This document shows positions 8,713-16,751 of a DNA stretch of 64,000 nt, in pieces. Position 1 is the stretch's first letter. Each line of letters starts with the position of its first letter. Both the position numbers and the translations under genes were made by a program. This DNA is from Desulfovibrionaceae bacterium. Its GTDB lineage: Bacteria > Desulfobacterota > Desulfovibrionia > Desulfovibrionales > Desulfovibrionaceae. The stretch is taken from contig JAVHLG010000004.1 of the NCBI GenBank assembly GCA_031082225.1, positions 1 through 64,000 on the forward strand. Direction: 5' to 3'. The notes below the pieces were generated by a model that saw only the letters and a program-made list of their open reading frames with translations, searched no databases and was not told the origin of the DNA.

Positions 8713-9161
8713 CGTCGTCACTGGACATCGCTCCCCTGGTGGGACGCGGCTATTGTTGCAGCCAGGCCATGGCCCTGCTGGCCCTTGAGGCCATGGGCCG
8801 GGAGAATCCTGAACTTGTCCGGGCCATGTTCGGCCTGTGCCGGGGGCTGGCCCAGACCGGCGGAACCTGCGGCATCCTGACCGGCGGCTGCTGCGTGCTG
8901 GGGCTCTACGTGGCCAAGGGCGCGGACGAGGAGGAGGCCCACCCCATGGCCAACCCCATGGTGGCCGAATTCGCGGACTGGTTCCGGGAAAAGACCGCCG
9001 TCTACGGCGGGGACACCTGTCCGGCCATCCTGGGCGAACACGACCCGCATGGCCCAAGCCCGGCCCATTGCGGGACGCTTTTGGCCGAATCCTGGGACCA
9101 TATCCTGGAGATCCTGACTGCCTACGGCATCGATCCGAGCCTGCCGCGAGGGGAAGGATGA
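8709..9161 (+). CDS. DVU_1555-type C-GCAxxG-C-C family protein
   Basis: A 150-aa protein of the C_GCAxxG_C_C redox family. Cysteines lie in GYCCSQ (residues 15-18), in the TGGTCGILTGGCC block (50-62) and in DTCPAILG near residue 104. Such proteins are thought to bind metal or act in redox chemistry. The ATG overlaps the methyltransferase stop by 4 nt. Context, between a methyltransferase and a radical SAM enzyme, suggests a carrier or redox partner of that pair in the aldehyde-oxidoreductase cluster. Confidence 0.85.
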   Translation: MTSSLDIAPLVGRGYCCSQAMALLALEAMGRENPELVRAMFGLCRGLAQTGGTCGILTGGCCVLGLYVAKGADEEEAHPMANPMVAEFADWFREKTAVYGGDTCPAILGEHDPHGPSPAHCGTLLAESWDHILEILTAYGIDPSLPRGEG

Positions 9162-9171
9162 GGACGCGGCC

Positions 9172-10572
9172 ATGAGCCCCGTGCTACGGCCCGTGGACCG
9201 GGAACCGGACACGGCCAGCGTGTGCCCGGTGTGTCTGCGGCGGCTCGATGCCTGGAGGGTGGTCCGGGGCGACACCGTGTTTCTGGTCAAACGCTGCCCC
9301 GAACATGGGGACTTTGCGGCCCCGGTGTGGCGCGGCCAGCCGGATTTTTCCGCCTGGAAACGGCCCAAGCGGCCAAGCGCCCCGCGTCGGGCCTTTACCG
9401 CCGTGGACCGGGGCTGCCCCTTCGACTGCGGCCTGTGCCCGGAGCACGGCCAGCACACCTGCACGGCGCTCATCGAGGTCACCGCCCGTTGCGACCTGGG
9501 CTGCCCGGTGTGCTTCGCCTCGTCCGCCCCCGGGGACGCCACCGCAGACCCGCCGCTTTCGCGTATCGCCTTTCTGCTCGACCGGGTGGGCCAGGCCTCG
9601 GGGCCCTGCAATCTCCAGATTTCGGGCGGCGAACCGGCCCTGCGAGACGATCTGCCCGCCATCGGGGAGCTGGCCAAGGCCCGGGGATTTCCCTTCGTGC
9701 AGCTCAACACCAACGGCCTGCGTCTGGCCGCCGATGCGGATTTCGCCCGATCCCTGGCCGAAGGCGGGTTCGATTCGGTCTTTTTACAGTTCGACGCGGT
9801 CACGGACGAGGCCTACCGGGCCTTGCGCGGCAGGCCGCTTTTCGAGCTGAAAAAACGGGCCGTCACGGCCGCTGTCCGGGCCGGTCTGGGCGTGGTGCTG
9901 GTGCCCACGGTGGTTCCCGGGATCAACGACGGGGAACTGGGGGACATCGTGCGCCTGGCCCTGTCCTTCGGACCCGGGGTGCGCGGGGTGCACATCCAGC
10001 CCGCCGCCGCCTTCGGCCGCCATCCCTGGCCGGGGCGCGACGACCGCCGCCTGACCCTGCCCGAGGTCATGGCCGCCCTCGTCCGCCAGTCCCAAGGCCT
10101 TTTGCGCCTGGAAGACTTCCATCCCCCGGGCTGCGAACACTCCCTGTGCTCGTTTTCCGCCGTGTACCAGCGTACGCCTTCCGGCGGACTGACCCCGGCC
10201 CCAAAGGCAGGCGGCTGCTGCGACGCCGCCCCTGCCGCGCAACCCATCCTGGCCGAAGAGGGGGCGCGCCGGGCCAAGGCCTTCACTGCGAAACACTGGG
10301 CCGCGCCCGGGCCGGATGCTGCACCGGCCGCCCCTGTCGACGACTTCGACCGCTTCCTGTCCAAGGCGGCCACGGGCGGACGCTTCACCCTGTCGGCCAT
10401 GGCCTTTATGGACGCCTGGACCCTGGACCTGGAGCGGGTTCGGGGTTGCTGCATCCACGAGGTCTCCCCCGAGGGCCTGCTTGTCCCCTTTTGCCTCTAC
10501 AATCTTTCGGGCACGGACGGCCGGACCCTCTATCGGCCACGACCTGAAATCCAGGGACGGGCCGGGGCATGA
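9172..10572 (+). CDS. trsS: Radical SAM protein TrsS (cysteine form)
   Basis: A 466-aa radical SAM enzyme. The CX3CX2C motif is CDLGCPVC at residues 107-114, followed by the glycine motif QISGGEP. Ahead of it is the block CPFDCGLCPEHGQHTC, which could hold a further FeS cluster. The C terminus has GCCIHEVSPEGLL and an FCLYN segment typical of the family. Some relatives carry selenocysteine; no in-frame TGA is read here, so this is a cysteine version. It sits 10 nt after the C-GCAxxG-C-C gene and overlaps the CoA-ligase-like gene by 4 nt. The reaction is unknown; a role in making or installing a cofactor for the aldehyde oxidoreductase is inferred from context. Confidence 0.85.
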   Translation: MSPVLRPVDREPDTASVCPVCLRRLDAWRVVRGDTVFLVKRCPEHGDFAAPVWRGQPDFSAWKRPKRPSAPRRAFTAVDRGCPFDCGLCPEHGQHTCTALIEVTARCDLGCPVCFASSAPGDATADPPLSRIAFLLDRVGQASGPCNLQISGGEPALRDDLPAIGELAKARGFPFVQLNTNGLRLAADADFARSLAEGGFDSVFLQFDAVTDEAYRALRGRPLFELKKRAVTAAVRAGLGVVLVPTVVPGINDGELGDIVRLALSFGPGVRGVHIQPAAAFGRHPWPGRDDRRLTLPEVMAALVRQSQGLLRLEDFHPPGCEHSLCSFSAVYQRTPSGGLTPAPKAGGCCDAAPAAQPILAEEGARRAKAFTAKHWAAPGPDAAPAAPVDDFDRFLSKAATGGRFTLSAMAFMDAWTLDLERVRGCCIHEVSPEGLLVPFCLYNLSGTDGRTLYRPRPEIQGRAGA

Positions 10573-11660
10573 GGCGCGATCCACCCATGGCCCGTTCTCC
10601 CCTGGATCCCTGGCTGGCCGCGCGCCTGGGGCTTGCCGGGGAAGGCCCCTCCCCCCGGGACGTGGCAAAACACCACCTGACCGCCTTGCAGGGCGTCTTC
10701 GCCCTGGCCCGGGGCAAAAGCCCCTTCTACCGCGACAAGCTGGCCCTTTTGCCGGACGATTTCCCCCGCAGACTTAAGGACATGGCCGACTGCCCCTGCA
10801 CCCTCCCGGAAGAACTGGCCCGGGACCATCGCCCGTTTGTGTGCGTCCCCCTGGGCGACGTCTCACACATGGTCACCCTGGCCACCTCCGGCACCAGCGG
10901 CCCGGCCAAACGCCTGGCCTTCACAGCAGCCGACCTGGCCGCCACCCTGGACTTTTTCCACCACGGCATGACTACCTTCACCGCGCCGGGCGACACGGTG
11001 CTGATCCTTTTACCCACCCCCCGCGTGGCCGAGCTGTTGTCCACGGCCCTGGCCCGGTTCGGAGCGCGCGGCGTGGCCGGGTTCCCGGCGGCCCGGGCCC
11101 CGAAAGACGGCGACCGCGATCCGGTCACGGCCTTTTGCCGGGACATGGCCCAGGCCCGGCCCCGGGTGCTGGTCATCGGCCCCAGGCTTCTGGAAGGGTT
11201 CGTGCGCGACCCCGATGCCTGCGACGCGGCCCGGGGCCGGTTTCGGGCGGTTTTGACCAGCGGTGAGCCCCTTTCCCCCGAACTGCGCCATATGGCGCAA
11301 CGGCGCTGGGGCTGCCCGGTCTTCGACCACTACGGCCTGACCGAATCCGGGTTCGGGGGCGGGGTGGAGTGCGCGGCCCAGGCGGGCTACCATCTGCGTG
11401 AGGCCGACCTGTATGTCGAGATACTGGACCCGGCCACGGGGGCGGTCCTGCCCGAGGGCCACACCGGGGAGGTGGTGATGACCACCCTCGGCCTCCGGGC
11501 CATGCCGCTTCTGCGCTACCGCACCGGCGACGCCGCGGCCATGCTTCCCGGCCCCTGCCCCTGCGGCAGCCTTCTGCGACGCCTTGGCCCGGTGACCGGC
11601 CGCTACGACCGTCAAAACCGAATCCAAGTCCCCAAAAAAGGAGGCGCAGACGCGCCATGA
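10569..11660 (+). CDS. DVU_1553-type AMP-dependent CoA ligase-like protein
   Basis: A 363-aa member of the adenylate-forming superfamily, PaaK-like. It has an ATP-binding TSGTSGPAKR loop near residue 112, a YGLTESGFG motif near residue 257 and a YRTGD motif near 316. It is shorter than PaaK (about 430 aa), missing most of the small C-terminal domain, so it may adenylate or bind a substrate without full ligase turnover. Starts in an ATGA overlap with trsS and overlaps xdhC by 4 nt. If active as an aryl- or acyl-CoA ligase it could process the acid made by Mop, but a maturation role is equally possible. Confidence 0.75.
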   Translation: MRRDPPMARSPLDPWLAARLGLAGEGPSPRDVAKHHLTALQGVFALARGKSPFYRDKLALLPDDFPRRLKDMADCPCTLPEELARDHRPFVCVPLGDVSHMVTLATSGTSGPAKRLAFTAADLAATLDFFHHGMTTFTAPGDTVLILLPTPRVAELLSTALARFGARGVAGFPAARAPKDGDRDPVTAFCRDMAQARPRVLVIGPRLLEGFVRDPDACDAARGRFRAVLTSGEPLSPELRHMAQRRWGCPVFDHYGLTESGFGGGVECAAQAGYHLREADLYVEILDPATGAVLPEGHTGEVVMTTLGLRAMPLLRYRTGDAAAMLPGPCPCGSLLRRLGPVTGRYDRQNRIQVPKKGGADAP

Positions 11661-12685
11661 ACGATATTGTGGAAACGCTTCTTGCCCGGCTGGAGGCCGG
11701 AGAATCCGTGGTCCGGGCGGCCATCGTCGCCCAGGAGGGCTCTGCGCCGCGTGGGGCCGGGGCGCTCATGCTGGTGTTCGCCGACAAAACCATCGCCGGG
11801 ACCGTGGGCGGGGGGCTGGTGGAGGCCCGGGTCATGGATGCGGCCGCCGTGGTCCTGGCCGAGGGTCAGGCCCGGGTCATGGACTTCAACCTGACCGGGG
11901 AGATGGCGGCCGGGGCGGACATGATCTGCGGCGGCAGGCTGCGCATCTTTTTGGAGCGCCTGGACCCGGATCAGGCCGGGCTGTTTTCGACCTTGCGGGA
12001 CAGTCTGGAGACCGGGGAGCGCTGCCTTCTGGCCACCCCCCTGGACGCCCCGGCAGACGGCGGGGGAAAAATCCTTCTGGCCGGGGACGACCGCGCCGTT
12101 TCGCCGGACAAGACGCCGCCCGATGATCAAGCCGCCCTGCGCCGGGCCGGGGAGAACCTTCTGGCCCCGGCCTGCGTGGTCGCCGGGGGCCGCCGCTATT
12201 TTCTGGAGCCCTGCCAGGGCAGGCCGCGACTCTTCCTCATGGGGGCCGGGCATGTGTCCCGGGCCACGGCCGCGATAGCCGGGTTGGCCGGGTTTTCGGT
12301 CACCGTCCTGGACGACCGGCCGCAGTTCGCCAGCCGGGAGCGCTTCCCCACGGCCTTCGAAGTGGCCGTGGCCGACATGGAGGACTGCTTTGCCGGGCGG
12401 ATCATCACCCCGCGCGATCTGGTGGTCATCGTCACCCGGGGCCACCTCCACGACGCCACGGTCCTGGCCCAGACCCTTGGCACGGAAGCCCGGTACGTGG
12501 GCATGATCGGCAGCCGCCGCAAGCGCGACGCCATCTACGACCGGCTGCGGACCCAGGGCGCGACCGACGCGGACCTGGCCCGGGTGCATTGCCCGGTGGG
12601 GCTTCCCATCGGGGCCGAGACCCCGGAGGAAATCGCCGTCAGCATCGTGGCCGAACTCATCGCCGTTCGGGCAGGGAAGGCGTAG
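11657..12685 (+). CDS. xdhC: XdhC-family aldehyde oxidoreductase maturation factor
   Basis: A 342-aa two-domain protein. The N-terminal XdhC/CoxI segment (VAQEGSAPRGAGA, TVGGGLVEARV, residues 24-60) is followed by a Rossmann domain from about residue 193 (LFLMGAGHVSRA, TVLDDRP, VGMIGSRRKR). XdhC proteins bind the molybdenum cofactor, promote its sulfuration and hand it to molybdenum hydroxylases such as Mop. The start overlaps the previous stop (ATGA), making it the last coupled gene of the cluster. In related clusters an NTP transferase that makes the cytosine dinucleotide form of the cofactor follows; here the next sequence is an fdhE fragment instead. Confidence 0.93.
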   Translation: MNDIVETLLARLEAGESVVRAAIVAQEGSAPRGAGALMLVFADKTIAGTVGGGLVEARVMDAAAVVLAEGQARVMDFNLTGEMAAGADMICGGRLRIFLERLDPDQAGLFSTLRDSLETGERCLLATPLDAPADGGGKILLAGDDRAVSPDKTPPDDQAALRRAGENLLAPACVVAGGRRYFLEPCQGRPRLFLMGAGHVSRATAAIAGLAGFSVTVLDDRPQFASRERFPTAFEVAVADMEDCFAGRIITPRDLVVIVTRGHLHDATVLAQTLGTEARYVGMIGSRRKRDAIYDRLRTQGATDADLARVHCPVGLPIGAETPEEIAVSIVAELIAVRAGKA

Positions 12686-12763
12686 GGGCGGTTGCATGGC
12701 GCAAACGGATCAAAGCGCTCTCGCCACGTTTCCGACCATTCGCCCCATCTCTGTCCATGCCGC

Positions 12764-13080
12764 TCAAGAAGTGCCTTTCCCTTGGCGGGTATCCCCGTTC
12801 CGGGCCATGAACTCAAGCGGCAGGATGGCCTGTGTCGCCACGTCCGGATGGGGGATGGGATCATGTTCGTGGTATCCGGGCAGGGCAATCGTCTTGCACC
12901 CCTCGCAGAGGTCCACCCGCTTGTAGGGACGCTCGGGACTGTGCGGAAACGACAGTCGTGAGTGTTCCCCGTTGCCGCAGCCCGGGCAGGAAATCCGTTT
13001 ATAACGCCACACTGTGGCACGGTCGGCGCAGGCTGCCTCCATCAGTCCGGCCGCCGCCTGACCAGAGTCGAAGGCATGGC
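12764..13080 (-). pseudogene. fdhE: 3' fragment of fdhE (formate dehydrogenase accessory protein)
   Basis: On the minus strand the last ~100 codons read as the C-terminal zinc-binding part of FdhE: VWRYKRISCPGCGN, then PYKRVDLCEGCK, then DVATQAILPLE before a stop at 12764-12766. FdhE helps mature formate dehydrogenases. The second CxxC of the family is damaged (C-A-D-R, cysteine to arginine). Upstream of about 13080 the frame no longer resembles FdhE and runs into the primase fragment on the other strand, so the 5' two thirds are gone. Formate dehydrogenase genes are not in this window. Confidence 0.75.
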
Positions 13081-13180
13081 CTGGGCGTCGATGTCGCCCG
13101 GAATGCCTGGAGAACCACCGTTCATGACCGGCTAAAGGAGCGCTACGGAATGGAATCTTTGAGATCCCGGACTTGCGGGG

Positions 13181-13594
13181 TGCATCATCAACCGGGGGGA
13201 GGCCCAGACCGTGCGGCTGGCCATGATCTATGCCCTGCTGGACGGGCAGGGGCATATCGGCGTGGCCCATCTTCAGGCCGGGCTGGCGTTTTGGGAGTAC
13301 TGCCGGGCCTCGGCGCTCAACATCTTCGGCAGCCGCGAGGCCAATCCGCTCGCGGAGAAGATTCGCGGCGCACTGGCTGGCGGCCCCATGACGACCACGG
13401 CCCTGCACCGGGCGCTCGGGAATAACGCCTCCCGGGAGAGGCTTCGTGAGGCCCTTCAGGAACTCCTGACCGCCGGGCACATCAACAAGACGGAAGAGAA
13501 GACCACAGGCCGGCCGAAGGCTGTTTTCACCCTGAACGAACAAACCGAAAATAACGAACTATCGCCCGCTGGGAGCATGCCGGATAATTCGTGA
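13181..13594 (+). pseudogene. C-terminal remnant of a mobile-element primase/helicase
   Basis: About 137 codons ending at 13594. The start of the readable part, I-I-N-R-G-E-A-Q-T-V-R-L-A-M-I-Y-A-L-L-D-G, followed by AGLAFWEYCRASA..IFG, matches the C-terminal region of plasmid/phage replication ATPases of the RepA/DUF3987 type, where it precedes a winged-helix-like tail. Everything upstream (ATPase core, primase) is missing and the frame breaks before 13181. It is followed at once by a strong terminator. It differs in sequence from the complete primase at 18789, so it derives from another element. Confidence 0.7.
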
Positions 13595-13637
13595 AATTCG
13601 TTTGTTTCGTTTAGGCGGGAGAAGAAGAGGACACGGC

Positions 13638-13687
13638 GGCCTCCCGGGAATGCGGCAGATAGGCCATTCCCGGGAGGCCTGTTTTTT
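13638..13687 (+). terminator. Strong rho-independent terminator
   Basis: GGCCTCCCGGGAATG (13638-13652) pairs perfectly with CATTCCCGGGAGGCC (13665-13679), giving a 15-bp stem with a 12-nt loop, followed by TGTTTTTT. It lies 44 nt after the stop of the primase remnant and was probably its native terminator. Confidence 0.9.
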
Positions 13688-13859
13688 GGGGCGGGCAGGG
13701 GGCTGACGTGCCGTCCAATGCGTGTTTTTGCGGAGCAATACGCAAAAAAGGTGCATGCTTTGCGCAAGTTGCCGCAAGGGGCGGGGGAAAGAAGAGGGGA
13801 CTGTCTGGCTTGACGGCCACATGTGTTTTTTGGGTTGCTGACGGGGAAAGGACCGGGCG

Positions 13860-14276
13860 CTACGCGGGCAATGCCGCCTCATCCAGGAGGGCCTGACGGG
13901 CGTCAACGGGGCTGATGTGCGGCTTGATGCGATGCATCTCCTGCGCGAGGTCGGCATCATCTGCTCCTGTGGTCTCGTTGCGAAGCCAAAGGGCCGTGGC
14001 CAGTTTTTCCAACTCGGACACGCCCTTTTTTCCGAACCACTTGGCCACGGTTTGAATGGCGGCTTGTGCCGAGGCGATTTGCGTAGCGTACCTTTCCAGA
14101 AACTCCTTGCCCGACGCCGTCAACCGGATGCGCGGGCCGTAGGCAGGCTGGACTTGATGCTCAAGCAGACAACTGGAAAAAAGCGTGGCCAGGGAGTCAT
14201 GCAGGTCGAAGGAATAAGGGCCGTGCTTGTAGAGCACGAAATCAGAGCCCGTCGGGACAGCGCAGTTTTTGTCCAA
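13860..14276 (-). CDS. Hypothetical protein, YwgA-like, possibly 5'-truncated
   Basis: A 138-aa ORF read from a TTG. The segment DFVLYKHGPYSFDLHDSLATL, then YGPRIRLTASGKEFLERY, resembles the core of YwgA-type proteins (short conserved 'hGPYS..L...L' block), a family often found near phage-defence and mobile DNA. Homologues usually have about 30 more residues at the N terminus; here the codons upstream of the TTG do not look conserved and run into the promoter of the Phd/VapC operon. It is probably a truncated or decaying gene. The function is unknown. Confidence 0.5.
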   Translation of the reverse strand: MDKNCAVPTGSDFVLYKHGPYSFDLHDSLATLFSSCLLEHQVQPAYGPRIRLTASGKEFLERYATQIASAQAAIQTVAKWFGKKGVSELEKLATALWLRNETTGADDADLAQEMHRIKPHISPVDARQALLDEAALPA

Positions 14277-14283
14277 GGTCTGC

Positions 14284-14325
14284 TTGACATTTGTCCGGAT
14301 TATGGCTAGATGTAATGTCTAGACA
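14284..14325 (+). promoter_or_regulatory. Promoter and operator of the Phd/VapC operon
   Basis: A perfect TTGACA (14284-14289) is followed after 17 nt by TAGATG (14307-14312) as a weak -10. A perfect 10-bp palindrome TGTCTAGACA (14316-14325) and the dyad CTAGA...TCTAG (14306-14322) overlap the -10 and the ribosome-binding region. This is the expected place for autorepression by a Phd/YefM antitoxin. Confidence 0.65.
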
Positions 14326-14335
14326 GGAGGTGCCT

Positions 14336-14599
14336 ATGCCGAGCACATGGACGCTGCAAGACGCCAAAAACAAGTTCAGTGAAGTGGTCAATGCTGCGTG
14401 TGCTGGCGCGCCGCAGGTGGTGACCAAGCGCGGCAAGCCTTCGGTGGTGGTGGTTTCCATGACCGACTATGAAAGGTTTGTCGCCCAAGGCAAGAGCCCT
14501 GCCCCGCGTTTCACGGAATTTTTGCTCTCCATGCCCGGCGGTGGTGCGGAGGCGGACGCCTCGCGCGAGGACATCGCCCTGAGGGAGGTGGAGTTTTGA
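14336..14599 (+). CDS. Phd/YefM-type antitoxin
   Basis: An 87-aa protein beginning MPSTWTLQDAKNKFSEVV, then VTKRGKPSVVVVSMTDYE, the Phd/YefM DNA-binding fold; the C-terminal ~30 residues should wrap the toxin. It neutralises the VapC-like toxin encoded next and represses the operon. I chose ATG 14336 because AGGAGG sits directly before it at 14325-14330; the longer frame from 14291 runs through the promoter. The stop overlaps the toxin start by one base, so the two proteins are made together. Confidence 0.92.
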   Translation: MPSTWTLQDAKNKFSEVVNAACAGAPQVVTKRGKPSVVVVSMTDYERFVAQGKSPAPRFTEFLLSMPGGGAEADASREDIALREVEF

Positions 14600-15003
14600 T
14601 GTTTCTGCTGGACACGGTCGTCCTCTCGGAACTGCGCAAGAATGACCGCAACCCCGGCTTGGTGCGCTGGATCAGCGGTGCGGATGAGGGGAAGCTTTTT
14701 GTCAGCGTCGTCACTGTCGGCGAAATAGAGCGCGGGATTCGTCGCCAGCAAGCCAGGGATGCCGCCTTCGCCCAACGCCTCACCGACTGGCTGGCGCACC
14801 TGGTGCTGGCCTACGGGGACCGCATCCTGCCCATCACCACGGAGGTGGCCCGTCGCTGGGGCCAGTGCAGCGCGGACCTGGGCCGGGCTGATGCGGACAT
14901 CCTTATTGCCGCCACGGCCTTGGAACACGACATGGTGGTGGTGACGCGCAATGAGCGGCATTTCATCCCCACAGGGGTGCGCGTGTTCAATCCCTGGGAG
15001 TAG
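14599..15003 (+). CDS. vapC: PIN-domain toxin, VapC/FitB type
   Basis: A 134-aa PIN-domain ribonuclease. The first acidic residue is D5 in FLLDTVVLSELRK, a second lies in VTVGEIERG and a third in GRADADILIAATAL, followed by VTRNERHF near residue 115. These are the metal-binding acids of the family. The usual asparagine after LDT is valine here (LDTVV), a small deviation. The ATG shares one base with the antitoxin stop. VapC toxins cut tRNA or rRNA when freed from the antitoxin. The pair lies in the degraded mobile segment left of the island, where it may help retain the DNA. Confidence 0.92.
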   Translation: MFLLDTVVLSELRKNDRNPGLVRWISGADEGKLFVSVVTVGEIERGIRRQQARDAAFAQRLTDWLAHLVLAYGDRILPITTEVARRWGQCSADLGRADADILIAATALEHDMVVVTRNERHFIPTGVRVFNPWE

Positions 15004-15220
15004 GCTGCCCCGCGCGTGCGGGGAAGGCCTACGCCTCTGCGGGGTCAGCGGCGTCTGGCACGCCTCCTTTTTTGCTTGAAAAAGGGGAGAAAGCGGCGGC
15101 TTGGGGTGGGGGATATCACCGCAGAAAGGGAGGGCAACACATATGGCCAGGGGAGTGCGGCACGAGGGATGCCGACGGAATCAGAAGCGTTCAGCGTGTG
15201 GGGTATAGCGTGGGGTATGA

Positions 15221-15312
15221 AAAAAGGGCCTACGGTTTTTCGTCCGTAAGCCCTTGATTTTGCTGGTTGCGGGGGCAGGATTTGAACCTGCGATCTTCGG
15301 GTTATGAGCCCG
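15221..15312. repeat. attL: left direct repeat of the tRNA-fMet island
   Basis: These 92 bases match 48045-48136 with a single mismatch (T15236 against A48060). They include the tRNA transcription terminator (15221-15256) and the 3' half of the initiator tRNA (15264-15312). After 15312 the sequence no longer follows the tRNA. This is the typical footprint of site-specific integration at a tRNA 3' end, and the copy here marks the left boundary. Confidence 0.92.
15264..15312 (-). pseudogene. 3' fragment of tRNA-fMet created by integration
   Basis: It holds the CCA end, acceptor 3' strand, T arm, variable loop and anticodon (CAT) of the initiator tRNA, read on the minus strand. The 5' half is missing, so it cannot give a working tRNA. 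It is still followed by a copy of the tRNA terminator. Confidence 0.92.
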
Positions 15313-15322
15313 TGAACCGGGT

Positions 15323-15540
15323 CTTCCTACCCCCTATCCTACCCAGTTTAACCACACCTAATGAGACAAGTTTATCCTTAAATTACAGGCTTGACAGGTA
15401 TGTCGTCATTGGGTCATTTACCCGAATGATGTTTAATGAAATTTGCCCTGTTTTACCCTCCTGGGTAGGAATAGGGTAGGAAAGAAAGCGTGGTCCTGTC
15501 GGGCTTCAAGGGGTGTTGGGGTAGGAACAGGGTAGGAAAG
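15323..15540. repeat. Paired GGGTAGGA repeats at the left island end (candidate integrase arm sites)
   Basis: Three copies of a ~23-bp unit made of two GGGTAGGA-like boxes about 10 bp apart: one inverted at 15323-15346, two direct at 15461-15484 and 15516-15540. A fourth copy, identical to the second over 23 bp, lies at 48019-48041 beside the right repeat. Position next to the attachment sites and upstream of the integrase, and one-turn spacing of the boxes, suggest arm-type integrase or excisionase binding sites. Confidence 0.65.
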
Positions 15541-15551
15541 AGGACGAAAGA

Positions 15552-16748
15552 ATGGCCACGAAATACTCACGGGCGCACTCGGCGAAATGGTCCGGCGTTT
15601 ACTGCTACGAAAGCACGGAGCGCCGCTTTGAAGATAAGGCGGACGTTTGTTATGTGATTGCCTATAAGGTCGAGGACAAAAAACGCTGGGAGAAGGTCGG
15701 CTGGAGGTCCGAGGGCTATACCCCCCAGGTGGCGGCGGAGGTCCGGGCCGAACGGGTGAAGGCCGCCCGGCATGGCCAGGACGTGAAGACCGCCAAGGAG
15801 ATTGCCCGCGATCGCGACAAGCGGGACAAGACCGTTGACGAGTTGGCGAAGGCCTATTTCGCGGCCAAGGGGGATTCCCTGAAAGGCGTGGTGACGGACC
15901 GCAACCGCTATGAGAAGCATATCCGCCCCATACTGGGCGGCTTTCGGGCAAGCAAGCTCTCGCCCCTGGACATGGCCCGGCTGCGCAAGGCCATGACCGG
16001 CCGCGCCCCGGCCACGGTCTGGAATGCCTTGGAACTGGTGCGGCGTATCGTGAATTTCGGGGCCAGGGCCAAGCTGTGTCCGGCCTTGTCTTTCGTCATC
16101 GAGATGCCCAGGAAGGATAACGAGGTGGTGGAATACCTGGAGCCCGAGGAGGCCGCCCGCCTCAAGGAGGTGCTTGATGCATGGCCGTCCCGGGATGCCG
16201 CCAGGATGCTGGAGCTGGCCATGTTCACGGGCATGCGGCGGGGCGAGGTCTTCAAGCTGCGGGATGCGGACCTGGATTTTCTGTCCGGGATCATCACCAT
16301 CCGTTCCCCAAAGGGCGGCAAGACGGTGAGCATCCCCATGAACCCCATTGCCCGGGCCATCCTGGAAGTGCAGCTTGATTGGAAGGCCAAAAATTCTATT
16401 CAAAGTCCATTTGTATTTCCCGGGAAAGGCGGCGGCCAACGGGTGGCCTGCGGGGCCGCCGGGCGCATCAAGAAGGCCGCCGGGATTCCCTCCCGCTTCA
16501 GGATTTTTCACGGTCTGCGGCACCATTTCGCCGTGACCCTGGCTAATTCCGGAGAATTCACCCTGGACATGATCGGCGAACTTCTTACACACAAATCAAC
16601 GGCCATGACCCGGCGCTACGGGCAGTTCCTTCCGGACGCCAAAAAGCGGGCCAGCGACAAGGCGGCGGAGTTGCTTGTCAGCCACGCGGGACTGGATGCA
16701 ATGTCCGGCAGGGGGCGGAAGGTGGTCCGGATCGGGGGAGGAGACTAG
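15552..16748 (+). CDS. int: Tyrosine site-specific integrase of the island
   Basis: A 398-aa P4-like/phage-type tyrosine recombinase. The N-terminal ~85 residues resemble an arm-binding domain, residues 90-190 a SAM-like core-binding domain, and the catalytic domain runs from about 200 to 370. Catalytic residues visible: R229 in TGMRRGE, H320 and R323 in HGLRHHF, and nucleophile Y356 in RRYGQ. It should cut and join within the identical part of the tRNA-fMet repeats to insert or excise the island. It lies 240 bp from the left attachment repeat and reads into the element. It looks intact, so excision may still be possible. Confidence 0.95.
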   Translation: MATKYSRAHSAKWSGVYCYESTERRFEDKADVCYVIAYKVEDKKRWEKVGWRSEGYTPQVAAEVRAERVKAARHGQDVKTAKEIARDRDKRDKTVDELAKAYFAAKGDSLKGVVTDRNRYEKHIRPILGGFRASKLSPLDMARLRKAMTGRAPATVWNALELVRRIVNFGARAKLCPALSFVIEMPRKDNEVVEYLEPEEAARLKEVLDAWPSRDAARMLELAMFTGMRRGEVFKLRDADLDFLSGIITIRSPKGGKTVSIPMNPIARAILEVQLDWKAKNSIQSPFVFPGKGGGQRVACGAAGRIKKAAGIPSRFRIFHGLRHHFAVTLANSGEFTLDMIGELLTHKSTAMTRRYGQFLPDAKKRASDKAAELLVSHAGLDAMSGRGRKVVRIGGGD

Positions 16749-16751
16749 CCG

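Noticed and set aside
10440..10572. Possible selenocysteine in TrsS
   Set aside because: Some relatives are selenoproteins, but the frame here is complete with cysteines (GCC) and no in-frame TGA or following SECIS-like need was found.
15264..15312. A second functional tRNA gene
   Set aside because: Only the 3' half is present; acceptor 5' strand and D arm are missing.
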